DNA from: Wenzhouxiangellaceae bacterium
GTDB lineage: Bacteria > Pseudomonadota > Gammaproteobacteria > Xanthomonadales > Wenzhouxiangellaceae
Reading direction: 5' to 3'
Assembly: GCA_028289455.1 (NCBI GenBank)
Contig: JANQPN010000013.1
Coordinates: forward strand, 1-59,588
Length of the DNA stretch: 59,588 bases
Of this stretch, positions 27,251 to 35,355 are shown piece by piece (position 1 is the first letter of the stretch; every line of letters starts with the position of its first letter). The position numbers and the translations under genes are program-made. The notes below the pieces were generated by a model. It searched no databases. It was given only the letters and a program-made list of their open reading frames with translations, and was not told the origin of the DNA.

Positions 27251-27287
27251 TGCCCACTAAGCCCACTTTGAGTGGGCAGTTTTTTTA
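27251..27287 (+). terminator. Intrinsic terminator of the P460 operon
   Basis: GCCCACT (27261-27267) and AGTGGGC (27271-27277) form a tight stem, followed by GTTTTTTT. An upstream 'tgcccact' (27251-27258) can also pair with the second arm, so two mutually exclusive stems exist. Confidence 0.88.
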
Positions 27288-27309
27288 TTAAATGCCAGTC
27301 GGTTTGTGA

Positions 27310-27957
27310 TTATTCTTCGCTAGGCTCGTCTTGGACTTCACCTTCGTTATCGTCTTCCTGTTCAGCGTCCAGATCGATGTATTCAAACACTTTGACAACA
27401 CCTTCCACACCACTAACACGGCTGGCCCTTTCAGCCGCTGCTTCACCTTCCTCCGGTGTGACCAGGCCCTGCAGATAAACAATTTTCCGCGCGGTGGTGA
27501 CATTAACTCTGGTTGGATCAAAACCTTTGATGTCGACGCCAAACAGAGCGGTTTTTACTTTGCCGCTGATAAACCGGTCACTGGTGCGGGTGCCGACACC
27601 GGCCACATCGTCTCTGACCTGCAGTTCGTTAACCACCCTGCGGACATTGTTGATATTGCTGACAATGTCGGTGGCCAGCTGTTTCTTTTCTTCGCTGCTG
27701 ATTTCGCCGGCCAGCAGTACTACGCCGTTAACGCTCACGACTTTGATACGGTCGGTGGATTTGATTTCCGGTGTGCTGTAAAGCTTATCGGTAGAAGAGA
27801 ACTCAATACCTTCATCGTCGATGATGGTACCGAAGGTGCGGCGGTCATGCGGTGCACCGATAATTTCCCCTCCCAGACATCCTGCCAGTTGAGTTATCAG
27901 GATGATCAGGCATACGAGCTGCAGACGGGTCGTTGTTTTACGGCTGTTGGGTAACAT
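27310..27957 (-). CDS. dolP: BON-domain outer-membrane lipoprotein DolP (YraP)
   Basis: The start is ATG 27957, with GGAG eight bases upstream; an in-frame ATG seven codons earlier (27978) lies inside the preceding gene. The 215-residue product has a lipoprotein signal (LITQLAGC) and two BON domains: roughly STPEIKSTDRIKVVSVNGVVLLAGEI...NVRRVVNEL and SGKVKTALFGV...NVTTARKIVYLQGLVTPEE. DolP sits in the outer membrane, localises to the division site in E. coli, and supports outer-membrane integrity and septal amidase activation. The tail (about 25 residues) is very acidic. It lies in the lpoA-yraN-dolP run, four bases after yraN. The diaA gene, found before it in many relatives, is absent. Confidence 0.9.
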   Translation of the reverse strand: MLPNSRKTTTRLQLVCLIILITQLAGCLGGEIIGAPHDRRTFGTIIDDEGIEFSSTDKLYSTPEIKSTDRIKVVSVNGVVLLAGEISSEEKKQLATDIVSNINNVRRVVNELQVRDDVAGVGTRTSDRFISGKVKTALFGVDIKGFDPTRVNVTTARKIVYLQGLVTPEEGEAAAERASRVSGVEGVVKVFEYIDLDAEQEDDNEGEVQDEPSEE

Positions 27958-27961
27958 ACAT

Positions 27962-28321
27962 TTACTCCGAAAATGCATTCTTTATCCAGTTTACATGGCG
28001 ACTGGTTAAGCCACCGTCGATGCTTACGACATCAAATCGACAATACTGGTTTAATCCGCGTGAGTGTTGTGTTAAATAATGCCTTGCAGCGGCAACCAGG
28101 CGTTGTTGTTTGATTTGGGTGATGGATTCGGCGCCACTGCCGAAACCCTGTTTACTGCGATGCCGGACTTCTACAAACACCAGTTCTTCCCCATCCTGCA
28201 TCACCAGATCCAGTTCACCATAGCGACAGTGATAGTTCTTGCTTAGGGTGATCAGCCCATGCCGGCGCAGATGCTTCTCTGCCTTAATCTCAGCACGCTG
28301 GCCGCTGCTGTGCACGCGCAT
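27962..28321 (-). CDS. yraN: YraN-family (UPF0102) nuclease-like protein
   Basis: The 119 residues are the normal length. The conserved core GQRAEIKAEKHLRRHGL, CRYGELDLVMQDGEELVFVEVRHR matches the Holliday-junction-resolvase/endonuclease-like fold of UPF0102, with Glu/Asp/Glu and Lys/Arg at the expected catalytic positions. The biological role of the family is not settled. It is encoded five bases after lpoA and four before dolP. Confidence 0.93.
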   Translation of the reverse strand: MRVHSSGQRAEIKAEKHLRRHGLITLSKNYHCRYGELDLVMQDGEELVFVEVRHRSKQGFGSGAESITQIKQQRLVAAARHYLTQHSRGLNQYCRFDVVSIDGGLTSRHVNWIKNAFSE

Positions 28322-28326
28322 TCGCG

Positions 28327-30264
28327 TTATCTTGACTGTGGCCGGCTGGTGTTCCGAACAAATGCCGGCCGGCCATTGCGGAATTGCATAGCCTGTAGCC
28401 GGCGGGTGATATAGCCCTCTTCGGTAACCTGCAACCGACCGCTGGCAGCCTGCAGTAATAGGCTTTGATCGCCCTGCAGCATGGTCAGGTACGGTAACAG
28501 CAGTAAACTGTCCCGGCCCAGGCCGAACAGCTCAGCCAGCAGGGCATTGCGGTTATCCGGAAACCATTGCCTCACCGTGGACACTCTGGGTAGTGGCGTG
28601 CGCCCGGTCAGCCAGCCCTGCTGGGCAAAAAATAAGCCATTAAGGTCGCGGTCTCTGCGCGGGTTGGGGTTGCCGTCGTAAACCCGGCGGGTGGCATAGA
28701 CCGGCAAATAATCCAGATCCAGGAATTTGAGCTGCGGCAGCAGCAGGCGTGCCTGAGCTGCATTCCCGGCAATGAATAAGGCATCCACATCACTGCGTCC
28801 CTGTTGCCGGAAGCCAAGCTCTTCAAGGCCCAGGCGGCGTTGCAGTGCAGCGTGGCGCTGCAGGCTGGCATCCAGGCGTAGAGCGCCTGCCAGCACATCG
28901 GTGTATTCAACACTATCGTTCGGGTAGGCGCTGGTTTGCAGAACCCGCCCTCCCAATTGATTGAATTCAGTAGTAAAAGCTTCAGCCAAACGCAGGCCGG
29001 AATTGGACGAGGGACGCAGCACAATAGTGTTCTTATGCCCCTGGCGGGCTGCCAGTCTGGCTGCTGAACGGGCATCATCTTCCGGTGGTAAGGCAAAGAT
29101 GTAGTGAGCGGCCGATCCTTCATCAGGCAGTGATGAACCCAGTGCATTCAATGTGCGCTCGGGTTGGTTTAACGCCAGTATCGGCAAGTTACGATTGGGC
29201 AGGTCAATCAGGGCGGCCACCGATTCTTTGCGCAACGGGCCAATGATCCAGTCAGCGCCATTGTCAACCGCAGAAAAGTACGCGCCCCGGGCATCCCGGT
29301 TGCTGTCGCCGCTGTTGATGAATACCAGCTGCGGCCGGCTTTCCTGCGGTAGATTAAGCCAGCTGCTGACTATGCCCTGATGAATGGCTTCTGCTGCAGT
29401 TTTCAATGGCCCGGTGCTGGGCAGTAGCACGGCTATAGTAGCTGGTTTGGATAGTTGTGCAGGATATTGTTCAATCAGCTGACGCAGTACCGGCTGAGGT
29501 AATGCGGTGACCGCCTCACTGAGTGCCTGGCGGTTAATTGCTGTTGCCGGTTGAGTGGAATTGAATAAATCAAAATGTTTACTGATAGCCTGCAGGCGGG
29601 CCAGCCGTATCGCTTCAAGCAGGGGCTGCTGTTCCGGGTTTGCGCTGTTTTCCAGCTCTGTCAACAGGTTGCCGGGCAGATTGGCCAGCTCATTGAATGC
29701 CGGGCTGCGCAGCTCTTCAGGGCCATCACTTTGCAATCGCGATAATGCTCCGGTAGCGGCCAGTAACCTGGGGTCGCCCAATTGGACATTCAGGCGGGCC
29801 ACCCGGTCGAGCAACCAGTCCGGTAATTGATCGAGCTGCTGTGTCAACCGGTTGAACAACAGCCCGGCGGCCGGGCGATCGCCCTGCAGCAATACCAGTT
29901 CGGTACGCAGTAATTGCCAGTGGGCCAGTTGCGGCGGGCTAAGTGTGGCCTGATTCAGGTTAACCATGCGGCTGGCAGCAATATTCGGCCTGCCGGCACG
30001 TAACCATGCGTCGGCAGCGCGCAAATACCAGCTGGAAGCATTGCCGGCATCGGACGCCGCCAGTGACTCCCAGATTTCAGCAGCTGCCGGGTAATCGGCC
30101 TGGTCATATAACGCTTCGGCGCGGGCCGATAAAACACCCGGGTCAGGCGCCCGGCGGGTTGTGCCGGTGTCACAGGCAGCCAACAGCAGCAGGCAGGTGA
30201 TCAAACCACACCAGACGATTCTGCGGGTGAAGGAGGTTTTTGGATTGGTCATGCGAGTCAACAT
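28327..30264 (-). CDS. lpoA: Penicillin-binding-protein activator LpoA (LppC/YraM)
   Basis: The protein has 645 residues. A lipoprotein signal with LLAAC is followed by a low-complexity start, an N-terminal TPR-like helical domain (about 45-270), and a periplasmic-binding-protein-like C-terminal domain beginning PATIAVLLPSTGPLKTAAEAIHQGI. LpoA is an outer-membrane lipoprotein that reaches through the periplasm to activate PBP1A, so it complements the cell wall cluster downstream. The gene starts at ATG 30264 or at ATG 30252 (MTNPKTS); neither has a strong ribosome site. It faces rsmI over about 40 bases, so at least one of the two promoters must overlap coding DNA. Confidence 0.93.
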   Translation of the reverse strand: MLTRMTNPKTSFTRRIVWCGLITCLLLLAACDTGTTRRAPDPGVLSARAEALYDQADYPAAAEIWESLAASDAGNASSWYLRAADAWLRAGRPNIAASRMVNLNQATLSPPQLAHWQLLRTELVLLQGDRPAAGLLFNRLTQQLDQLPDWLLDRVARLNVQLGDPRLLAATGALSRLQSDGPEELRSPAFNELANLPGNLLTELENSANPEQQPLLEAIRLARLQAISKHFDLFNSTQPATAINRQALSEAVTALPQPVLRQLIEQYPAQLSKPATIAVLLPSTGPLKTAAEAIHQGIVSSWLNLPQESRPQLVFINSGDSNRDARGAYFSAVDNGADWIIGPLRKESVAALIDLPNRNLPILALNQPERTLNALGSSLPDEGSAAHYIFALPPEDDARSAARLAARQGHKNTIVLRPSSNSGLRLAEAFTTEFNQLGGRVLQTSAYPNDSVEYTDVLAGALRLDASLQRHAALQRRLGLEELGFRQQGRSDVDALFIAGNAAQARLLLPQLKFLDLDYLPVYATRRVYDGNPNPRRDRDLNGLFFAQQGWLTGRTPLPRVSTVRQWFPDNRNALLAELFGLGRDSLLLLPYLTMLQGDQSLLLQAASGRLQVTEEGYITRRLQAMQFRNGRPAFVRNTSRPQSR

Positions 30265-30303
30265 ATGAGCATAATAACTGAATGACAGTGCGTGGAGAAT
30301 AAA

Positions 30304-31158
30304 ATGCCTGCCAGCAATGCAACTGCGTTATGGGTGGTGGCTACACCCATTGGCAATTTGGGTGATATCAGTCAGCGGGCCGTTGAGGTTCTGAACAGTG
30401 TAGATTGCATAATTGCAGAGGATACCCGGCACAGTCGCACGTTGCTGACATCTATGGCTATTAATAAGCCGATGCAGTCATTGCATGAACACAATGAACA
30501 ACAAAGGATTCCACAGTTGCTGGAAAAAGCCAATGCCGGGCAACAACTGGCATTGATCAGTGACGCTGGCACGCCATTGATTTCCGACCCCGGGTTTAAA
30601 CTGGTGCAGGCTTTTCATCAAGCGGGGCTGCCGGTGTCCCCTGTGCCGGGGGCTTGTGCCGCCATTGCAGCTTTATCGGTTGCCGGGCTGCCCAGCAACC
30701 GGTTTCACTTTGAGGGGTTTCTGCCGGCTAAAGCAGGTGCCCGCCGGCAACGCCTGCAAGCTCTGGCCGGTTGCCCGGAAACGATGATTTTCTATGAGTC
30801 GCCCAAGCGCCTGCCGGATACACTGAAAGCCATGATTGATGAATTGGGAGAACAGCGCATGGCTTGCCAGTGCCGCGAACTGACCAAACGCTTTGAAACC
30901 ATAAACCTGAAACCACTGGGTGAGCTGCTGGAATATGTCACTGATGATACTGAGCAGCAGCGCGGCGAGCAGGTGTTATTGATTCGTGGTTGTGAAACCG
31001 GACCCTCAGCTGAGACCATTGATCCGGTAACGCGTGCTCTGTATCTGGATCTATGCAGCTTTCTTCCACCAGGTCGTGCAGCAGCACTGTTATCCAGACA
31101 TTTAGACGTTTCCCGGAAGAGCTTATATCAATTGCATAATCAGCAGACACGTTCCTAA
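30304..31158 (+). CDS. rsmI: 16S rRNA (cytidine1402-2'-O)-methyltransferase RsmI
   Basis: The start is ATG 30304, because GGAG lies seven bases upstream; a GTG at 30292 is in frame but contains that ribosome site. The 284-residue product shows ALWVVATPIGNLGDISQRAVEVL, EDTRHSRTLL, LISDAGTPLISDPG and the P-G-A block VPGACAAIAALSVAGLP, all typical of the tetrapyrrole-methylase-fold enzyme that 2'-O-methylates C1402 in the ribosomal P site. It uses S-adenosylmethionine. Its position beside lpoA and before rnpB and mraZ is conserved in many gammaproteobacteria. Confidence 0.96.
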   Translation: MPASNATALWVVATPIGNLGDISQRAVEVLNSVDCIIAEDTRHSRTLLTSMAINKPMQSLHEHNEQQRIPQLLEKANAGQQLALISDAGTPLISDPGFKLVQAFHQAGLPVSPVPGACAAIAALSVAGLPSNRFHFEGFLPAKAGARRQRLQALAGCPETMIFYESPKRLPDTLKAMIDELGEQRMACQCRELTKRFETINLKPLGELLEYVTDDTEQQRGEQVLLIRGCETGPSAETIDPVTRALYLDLCSFLPPGRAAALLSRHLDVSRKSLYQLHNQQTRS

Positions 31159-31252
31159 GATGAGTTGGGGTAATGAATGCTTGCCGCTTGCTGTGCGCGA
31201 GATTCAAGGCACAGCTGATTCAGCTGAAAATGATCCATTGAATTTACAGTGA

Positions 31253-31258
31253 TATAAC
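31253..31258 (+). promoter_or_regulatory. Possible -10 element for rnpB
   Basis: TATAAC lies about 15-20 bases before the RNase P RNA 5' end, the correct distance for a transcript starting near 31266. A matching -35 box is poor, so this is a weak call. Confidence 0.4.
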
Positions 31259-31272
31259 GACACAATGCCTCT

Positions 31273-31616
31273 GCGAGTCGGCCAGGCAGCCGCTGCCTGC
31301 CGCATAGCAGGTGGAGGAAAGTCCGGGCTCCACAGGGCTGGGTGCCAGGTAACACCTGGGAGGCGCAAGCCTACGGCCAGTGCAACAGAAAGCATACCGC
31401 CACTGCATAGTGGTAAGGGTGAAATGGTGCGGTAAGAGCGCACCGCGCAGATGGTAACATTCTGCGGCAAGGTAAACCCCACTCGGAGCAAGACCAAATA
31501 GGAAGGCACAGCGTGGCCCGCGCTGCCTTCGGGTAGGTCGCTACAGGTTGCTGGTGACAGCAGCCGCAGATGAATGGCTGTCCACGACAGAACCCGGCTT
31601 ATCGGCCGACTCGCCG
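31273..31616 (+). ncRNA. rnpB: RNase P RNA (type A)
   Basis: The catalytic RNA that trims tRNA 5' leaders is recognised by its conserved blocks: 'ggaggaaagtccgggctcc' with 'cagggctgggtgccaggtaac' (CR I region), 'gtgcaacagaaagc', 'taagggtgaaa.ggtgcggtaagagcgcacc', 'ggagcaagaccaaatagg', and the closing 'ccacgacagaacccggcttat'. The ends pair as GCGAGTCGGCC (31273-31283) with GGCCGACTCGC (31604-31614), forming helix P1. A short T run follows at 31617. The placement between rsmI and mraZ is the usual one. The exact ends may differ by a few bases. Confidence 0.96.
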
Positions 31617-31790
31617 TTTTGTCAGAGCATGTCACAAATACATATTCCTGCAGGCCTGCAGGAACGTAATGGGTTCATATTTAAGGTACTTATCAGCCTG
31701 CAACGCAATATGCAGGCGATATTCACATGTAAATTCACTTAAAAACCCACAGAAAACCAAGAAAATTTAGTGATTTAGCCGTTGATCAGC

Positions 31791-31819
31791 TTGACGGGAG
31801 CAATGCCAAGGGCTATTGT
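31791..31819 (+). promoter_or_regulatory. Putative sigma-70 promoter of the mraZ operon
   Basis: TTGACG (31791-31796) and TATTGT (31814-31819) are separated by exactly 17 bases, giving a good sigma-70 match about 80 bases before mraZ. Transcription would start near 31826, just before the TGG repeats. Confidence 0.6.
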
Positions 31820-31832
31820 TCAACTGTACAGG

Positions 31833-31868
31833 TGTCGAAAAGTGGTTATTTTTGGATATTTGTGGATA
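31833..31868 (+). promoter_or_regulatory. Putative MraZ operator (TGG repeats at 10-bp spacing)
   Basis: TGG occurs at 31843, 31853 and 31863, each exactly 10 bases apart and each followed by A/T-rich bases. A weaker TGT at 31833 fits the same phase. MraZ in other bacteria binds TGGGN boxes on this 10-bp period between the promoter and its own start. The third G is missing in all boxes here, so the match is by spacing and position more than by exact sequence. Confidence 0.6.
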
Positions 31869-31896
31869 TAAAGGTTAGATCAAAGCTATTGTATAC

Positions 31897-32349
31897 ATGT
31901 TTTACGGTGAAAAACCCATCTCTATTGATGCCAAAGGCCGGATGGCCGTGCCGACCTGTTTTCGGGACGGCATCGTTGAGGTGTGCGCCAATAAAATGAT
32001 GTTGACCTATAGCGTACACGCACGAGGTTGTTTGTGGCTGTACCCCAGGCCTGTTTGGGAACAGTTGCGTGACCGTGTGAATGAACTAAATGAATTTGTC
32101 CGGCAGCACCGAATGACCAAATTAAAAGTGGTTAACAGTGCGTTGGAAGTTGAGCCGGATGCTAACGGGCGGATTGTATTGCCGCCCAAAATGCGCCAGG
32201 TCGCCAATGTGGAAAAGCATGCCATATTTATGGGCGCCGGCAAACGGTTTGAAATCTGGAACGAAGATGCACTGGCCAAGGAGCGTGGGGATTACATTGA
32301 CATAAGTGCTGATGAAATTAGCGAGGACTTGCTAAGGCTGGAGTTGTAA
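31897..32349 (+). CDS. mraZ: Transcription regulator MraZ
   Basis: The 150 residues are close to the family norm. Two SpoVT/AbrB-like halves are seen, each with the signature D-x-x-x-R: ISIDAKGRMAVPTCFRD near the N-terminus and EPDANGRIVLPPKMRQ in the middle. MraZ forms a ring-like multimer that represses the division and cell wall operon, which begins with this gene. The probable operator lies about 30-65 bases upstream. The ribosome site is poor, which may keep the level low. It is the first gene of a long run with overlapping or nearly touching genes to ftsA. Confidence 0.96.
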   Translation: MFYGEKPISIDAKGRMAVPTCFRDGIVEVCANKMMLTYSVHARGCLWLYPRPVWEQLRDRVNELNEFVRQHRMTKLKVVNSALEVEPDANGRIVLPPKMRQVANVEKHAIFMGAGKRFEIWNEDALAKERGDYIDISADEISEDLLRLEL

Positions 32350-32375
32350 TTACGGATAGCGGCAGGAGTAGATAA

Positions 32376-33353
32376 ATGAATAGTGCACCAGGCACGGCCA
32401 CGGCAATACAACAACATCAGCCGGTCATGCCAGTGCAGGTTTTAAATGGGTTGTGCGTCAAGCGGGAAGGAAAATACGTGGACGCGACCTATGGCCGGGG
32501 TGGGCACAGCAGCTTACTGCTGGAACACCTCAATGATGAAGGCAGATTGCTGGTGATAGACCGTGATCCACAAGCAGTATCCGCCGCCCGGCAGCGTCAT
32601 GGCGCTGACCCGCGCGTGTTGATTGCAGAAGCCTGTTTTGCTGATCTCAGCGAAACGCTGGATTCCCATGCCTGGTCAAAAGTGGATGGCGTGCTGATGG
32701 ATTTGGGGGTTTCTTCCCCACAGCTGGATCAGGCTGAGAGAGGCTTCAGTTTTATGCACGATGGTCCATTGGATATGCGCATGAGCCCTGACAAAGGCCA
32801 GTCGGCTGCTGATTGGGTCAACAGTGCGGAGCTTTCGGACATTGCCACTGTATTACGTGAATATGGTGAGGAACGTCAGGCGCGACGCATTGCGCAGGCG
32901 ATTATCAGACATCGGGAAAGCAAACCGCTGCAAACCACCCACGAGCTGGCAGAGCTGGTTGCCAAGGTGCTTGGCCCTTCAGGTCGTAAGCTTGGCAAAC
33001 ATCCTGCAACCCGTACCTTCCAGGCTGTTCGTATTCATATCAATGATGAACTGGGACAATTACGCATTGGGCTGCGTGCGGCCATGCGTGTTCTGCGCGT
33101 AGGTGGCCGGCTGGCAGTTATCAGTTTTCATTCTTTGGAAGACAGAATTGTTAAGCAGACTTTCAAGGCAGCCAGTTCCAAGCCTGCCGTAAATCGCCGT
33201 TTACCTGTACCGGATATGCCGGAGCCGGAATTTTTCAACCATAAGCGCCAGTTGCCCGGCGCGGATGAAATTGTTTCCAATTCACGCAGCCGCAGTGCTG
33301 TATTACGTGTTATTGAGAGGGTTCGTGAGCCGCTGGCGGGAGTGTTGTCATGA
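32376..33353 (+). CDS. rsmH: 16S rRNA (cytosine1402-N4)-methyltransferase RsmH (MraW)
   Basis: The protein has 325 residues, with an AGGAG ribosome site before ATG 32376. Motifs: QPVMPVQVLNGL at the N-terminus, VDATYGRGGHSSLLL (AdoMet motif I, here YGRGGH), GVLMDLGVSSPQLD, RGFSFMHDGPLDMRM, ATRTFQAVRIHINDEL and ISFHSLEDRIVKQTF, all diagnostic. RsmH N4-methylates the same 16S base (C1402) that RsmI 2'-O-methylates, so both enzymes of that modified base are encoded in this window. The 3' end overlaps ftsL by four bases (ATGA). Confidence 0.97.
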   Translation: MNSAPGTATAIQQHQPVMPVQVLNGLCVKREGKYVDATYGRGGHSSLLLEHLNDEGRLLVIDRDPQAVSAARQRHGADPRVLIAEACFADLSETLDSHAWSKVDGVLMDLGVSSPQLDQAERGFSFMHDGPLDMRMSPDKGQSAADWVNSAELSDIATVLREYGEERQARRIAQAIIRHRESKPLQTTHELAELVAKVLGPSGRKLGKHPATRTFQAVRIHINDELGQLRIGLRAAMRVLRVGGRLAVISFHSLEDRIVKQTFKAASSKPAVNRRLPVPDMPEPEFFNHKRQLPGADEIVSNSRSRSAVLRVIERVREPLAGVLS

Positions 33354-33643
33354 GCCGCTGGCAATGGCTGTTGCTGATGCCGGTATTGCTTGCAGTGGTG
33401 GCTTCAGCACTGGGGCTGGTGTACCTGCGGCAGGAAAGCCGCATGCTGTTTATCCAGCAACAGGAACTCAACAGTATTCGCGACAGTGCCGAGGTGGAGT
33501 GGGGGCGGCTGCAGCTGGAGCAGGCAACGCTGGCTGATATTGCCCGAATTGAAAGAATTGCCCGTGACACACTGGCCATGCATGAGCCGACACCGGCCCG
33601 GGTGATCATTACCACTGCACAGGATAGCGGGCAGCAGCCATGA
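33350..33643 (+). CDS. ftsL: Cell division protein FtsL
   Basis: The 97 residues have a short cytoplasmic N-terminus, one transmembrane helix (about 5-25), and then a periplasmic leucine-zipper-like coiled coil (about 30-75, RQESRMLFIQQQELNSIRDSAEVEWGRL in two stretches). FtsL joins FtsB and FtsQ and helps activate FtsW-FtsI. Identification rests on size, topology and position between rsmH and ftsI, since FtsL sequence is poorly conserved. It overlaps both neighbours by four bases. Confidence 0.92.
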   Translation: MSRWQWLLLMPVLLAVVASALGLVYLRQESRMLFIQQQELNSIRDSAEVEWGRLQLEQATLADIARIERIARDTLAMHEPTPARVIITTAQDSGQQP

Positions 33644-35355
33644 GAGACGATCGCGAACAGGCTGTGCAAACACCGGTATCCCGGCTGATCATTCTGCTGA
33701 CCGGCATGGCGCTGGCAGCTATTGTTTTGCTGGCACGTGCCACTCAGCTGCAGATTATGGATACCGAGTTTCTGCAGAACGAAGGTGAATCACGCTATCT
33801 GCGGGATGTGCCGATTTCTACCGTGCGCGGTCCGATTCTGGATCGTGACGGTGCACCGCTGGCCGCCAGTACACCGGTAGAGTCAGTGCATGCTGATCCC
33901 GGTATATTGCTGCAGAACAGCGAATACATTGCGCTGCTTGCAGATATTCTGGAAGCAGATGCAGATGTGTTCCAGCGCCGGTTATCGCAGCGTTCCAATC
34001 GTCAATTTGTATGGTTGCGCCGGCGGTTACTGCCGGAGATGGCTGAAGCAATTCGTGAGTTGAACGCACCGGGCGTCAGTTTGCGGCGTGAATATCAGCG
34101 TTTTTATCCGACCGGTGCCGTAGCAGCGCACCTGCTTGGCTATACCGACATTGATGATATTGGTCTGGAAGGGCTGGAATTAATTTATGATGACTGGCTG
34201 CGCGGCAAGCCTGGTCTGAAACGGGTAGTCAAAGATGAACATGGCCGTTTCGTAGAAGACGTTGAACTGTTGGAGCCTGCGCGGCCGGGTCAGGCAATCA
34301 GTCTAACGATAGACCGGCGTTTGCAATACCTGGCTTTTCGCGAGTTGCAGCGGGCAGTTGAAATGCACCAGGCGGCTTCAGGCTCGCTGGTACTGCTGGA
34401 TGTTCCTACCGGGGAAATTCTGGCTATGGTCAGCCAACCGGCCTATAACCCCAATCAAATCACGCAGCGAAAGGGGGATGCCAAACTCAACCGGGCAATG
34501 ATCGATCTGTTTGAGCCTGGCTCGGTTATGAAGCCGTTTACCGTAGCGGCAGCTCTTGAGGCCGGCACGGTAACGCCGAACACCGTTATTGATATCGATC
34601 CGGGCGGTTTAACAATTGCCGGACATACGATTACCGATACGCATTATTACGGACCATTGACACTAACTGGACTGATTACCAAATCCAGCAATATCGGTAT
34701 GTCCAAGCTGGCGCTGGGGATGGATGGCAGTCATATGTACAACGTGCTCAGCCGGTTTGGGTTTGGTGCGGTCAGTGGTGTGGCGTTTCCAGGTGAGTCT
34801 GCCGGTGTGCTGCGCAATCACCAGCGCTGGCATCCGTTGGAGCAGGCTACCCTGTCATACGGTTATGGTCTCTCGGTAACCACTTTACAGCTGGCACAGG
34901 CTTATGCCGTGCTGGCGGGGAATGGGCGGCTGAGGCAGCCTACATTAATTCTGGGCGATACCAATCCAGCCAGCTCGCTGCTCGACGAGCGCGTTGCTGA
35001 ACAGGTGGTTGCAATGCTGGAAACGGTCACCGGGCCGGAAGGAACCGGAAAACGTGCTGCCATTCCCATGTATCGGGTGGCCGGTAAAACCGGCACTTCT
35101 CATAAGGCAGGTGTTGGCGGTTATTCGGATCGCTATATCAGTTCGTTTGTGGGTTTTGCGCCGGTTAGCAATCCCCGGCTGGTTTGCGCAGTGGTAATTA
35201 ATGATCCTCAGGGTGACGATTATTACGGCGGACTGGTATCTGCTCCAGTATTTCAGGCTGTGATGCGTGATGCACTGCGATTGCTGAATGTGCCGCCGGA
35301 TGCAATCAGCCAGTATCTGGTACAAAACCAGCAAGCAGCAGAGGTTCAGCCATGA
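33640..35355 (+). CDS. ftsI: Septal peptidoglycan transpeptidase FtsI (PBP3)
   Basis: The protein has 571 residues. There is one N-terminal transmembrane helix (about 14-34), a pedestal domain with RGPILDRDGAPLA, and a class B PBP transpeptidase domain. Active-site motifs are Ser295-x-x-Lys298 (EPGSVMKPF), Ser-Ser-Asn351 (KSSNIGM) and Lys483-Thr-Gly (GKTGTSHKA). FtsI crosslinks septal peptidoglycan together with the glycosyltransferase FtsW, encoded further on. It is the target of some beta-lactams. The start and stop both overlap neighbours by ATGA, indicating translational coupling. Confidence 0.98.
   Translation: MRDDREQAVQTPVSRLIILLTGMALAAIVLLARATQLQIMDTEFLQNEGESRYLRDVPISTVRGPILDRDGAPLAASTPVESVHADPGILLQNSEYIALLADILEADADVFQRRLSQRSNRQFVWLRRRLLPEMAEAIRELNAPGVSLRREYQRFYPTGAVAAHLLGYTDIDDIGLEGLELIYDDWLRGKPGLKRVVKDEHGRFVEDVELLEPARPGQAISLTIDRRLQYLAFRELQRAVEMHQAASGSLVLLDVPTGEILAMVSQPAYNPNQITQRKGDAKLNRAMIDLFEPGSVMKPFTVAAALEAGTVTPNTVIDIDPGGLTIAGHTITDTHYYGPLTLTGLITKSSNIGMSKLALGMDGSHMYNVLSRFGFGAVSGVAFPGESAGVLRNHQRWHPLEQATLSYGYGLSVTTLQLAQAYAVLAGNGRLRQPTLILGDTNPASSLLDERVAEQVVAMLETVTGPEGTGKRAAIPMYRVAGKTGTSHKAGVGGYSDRYISSFVGFAPVSNPRLVCAVVINDPQGDDYYGGLVSAPVFQAVMRDALRLLNVPPDAISQYLVQNQQAAEVQP

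Noticed and set aside
27331..27954. 207-codon plus-strand frame
   Set aside because: It is the mirror of dolP; the BON domains and lipobox are on the minus strand.
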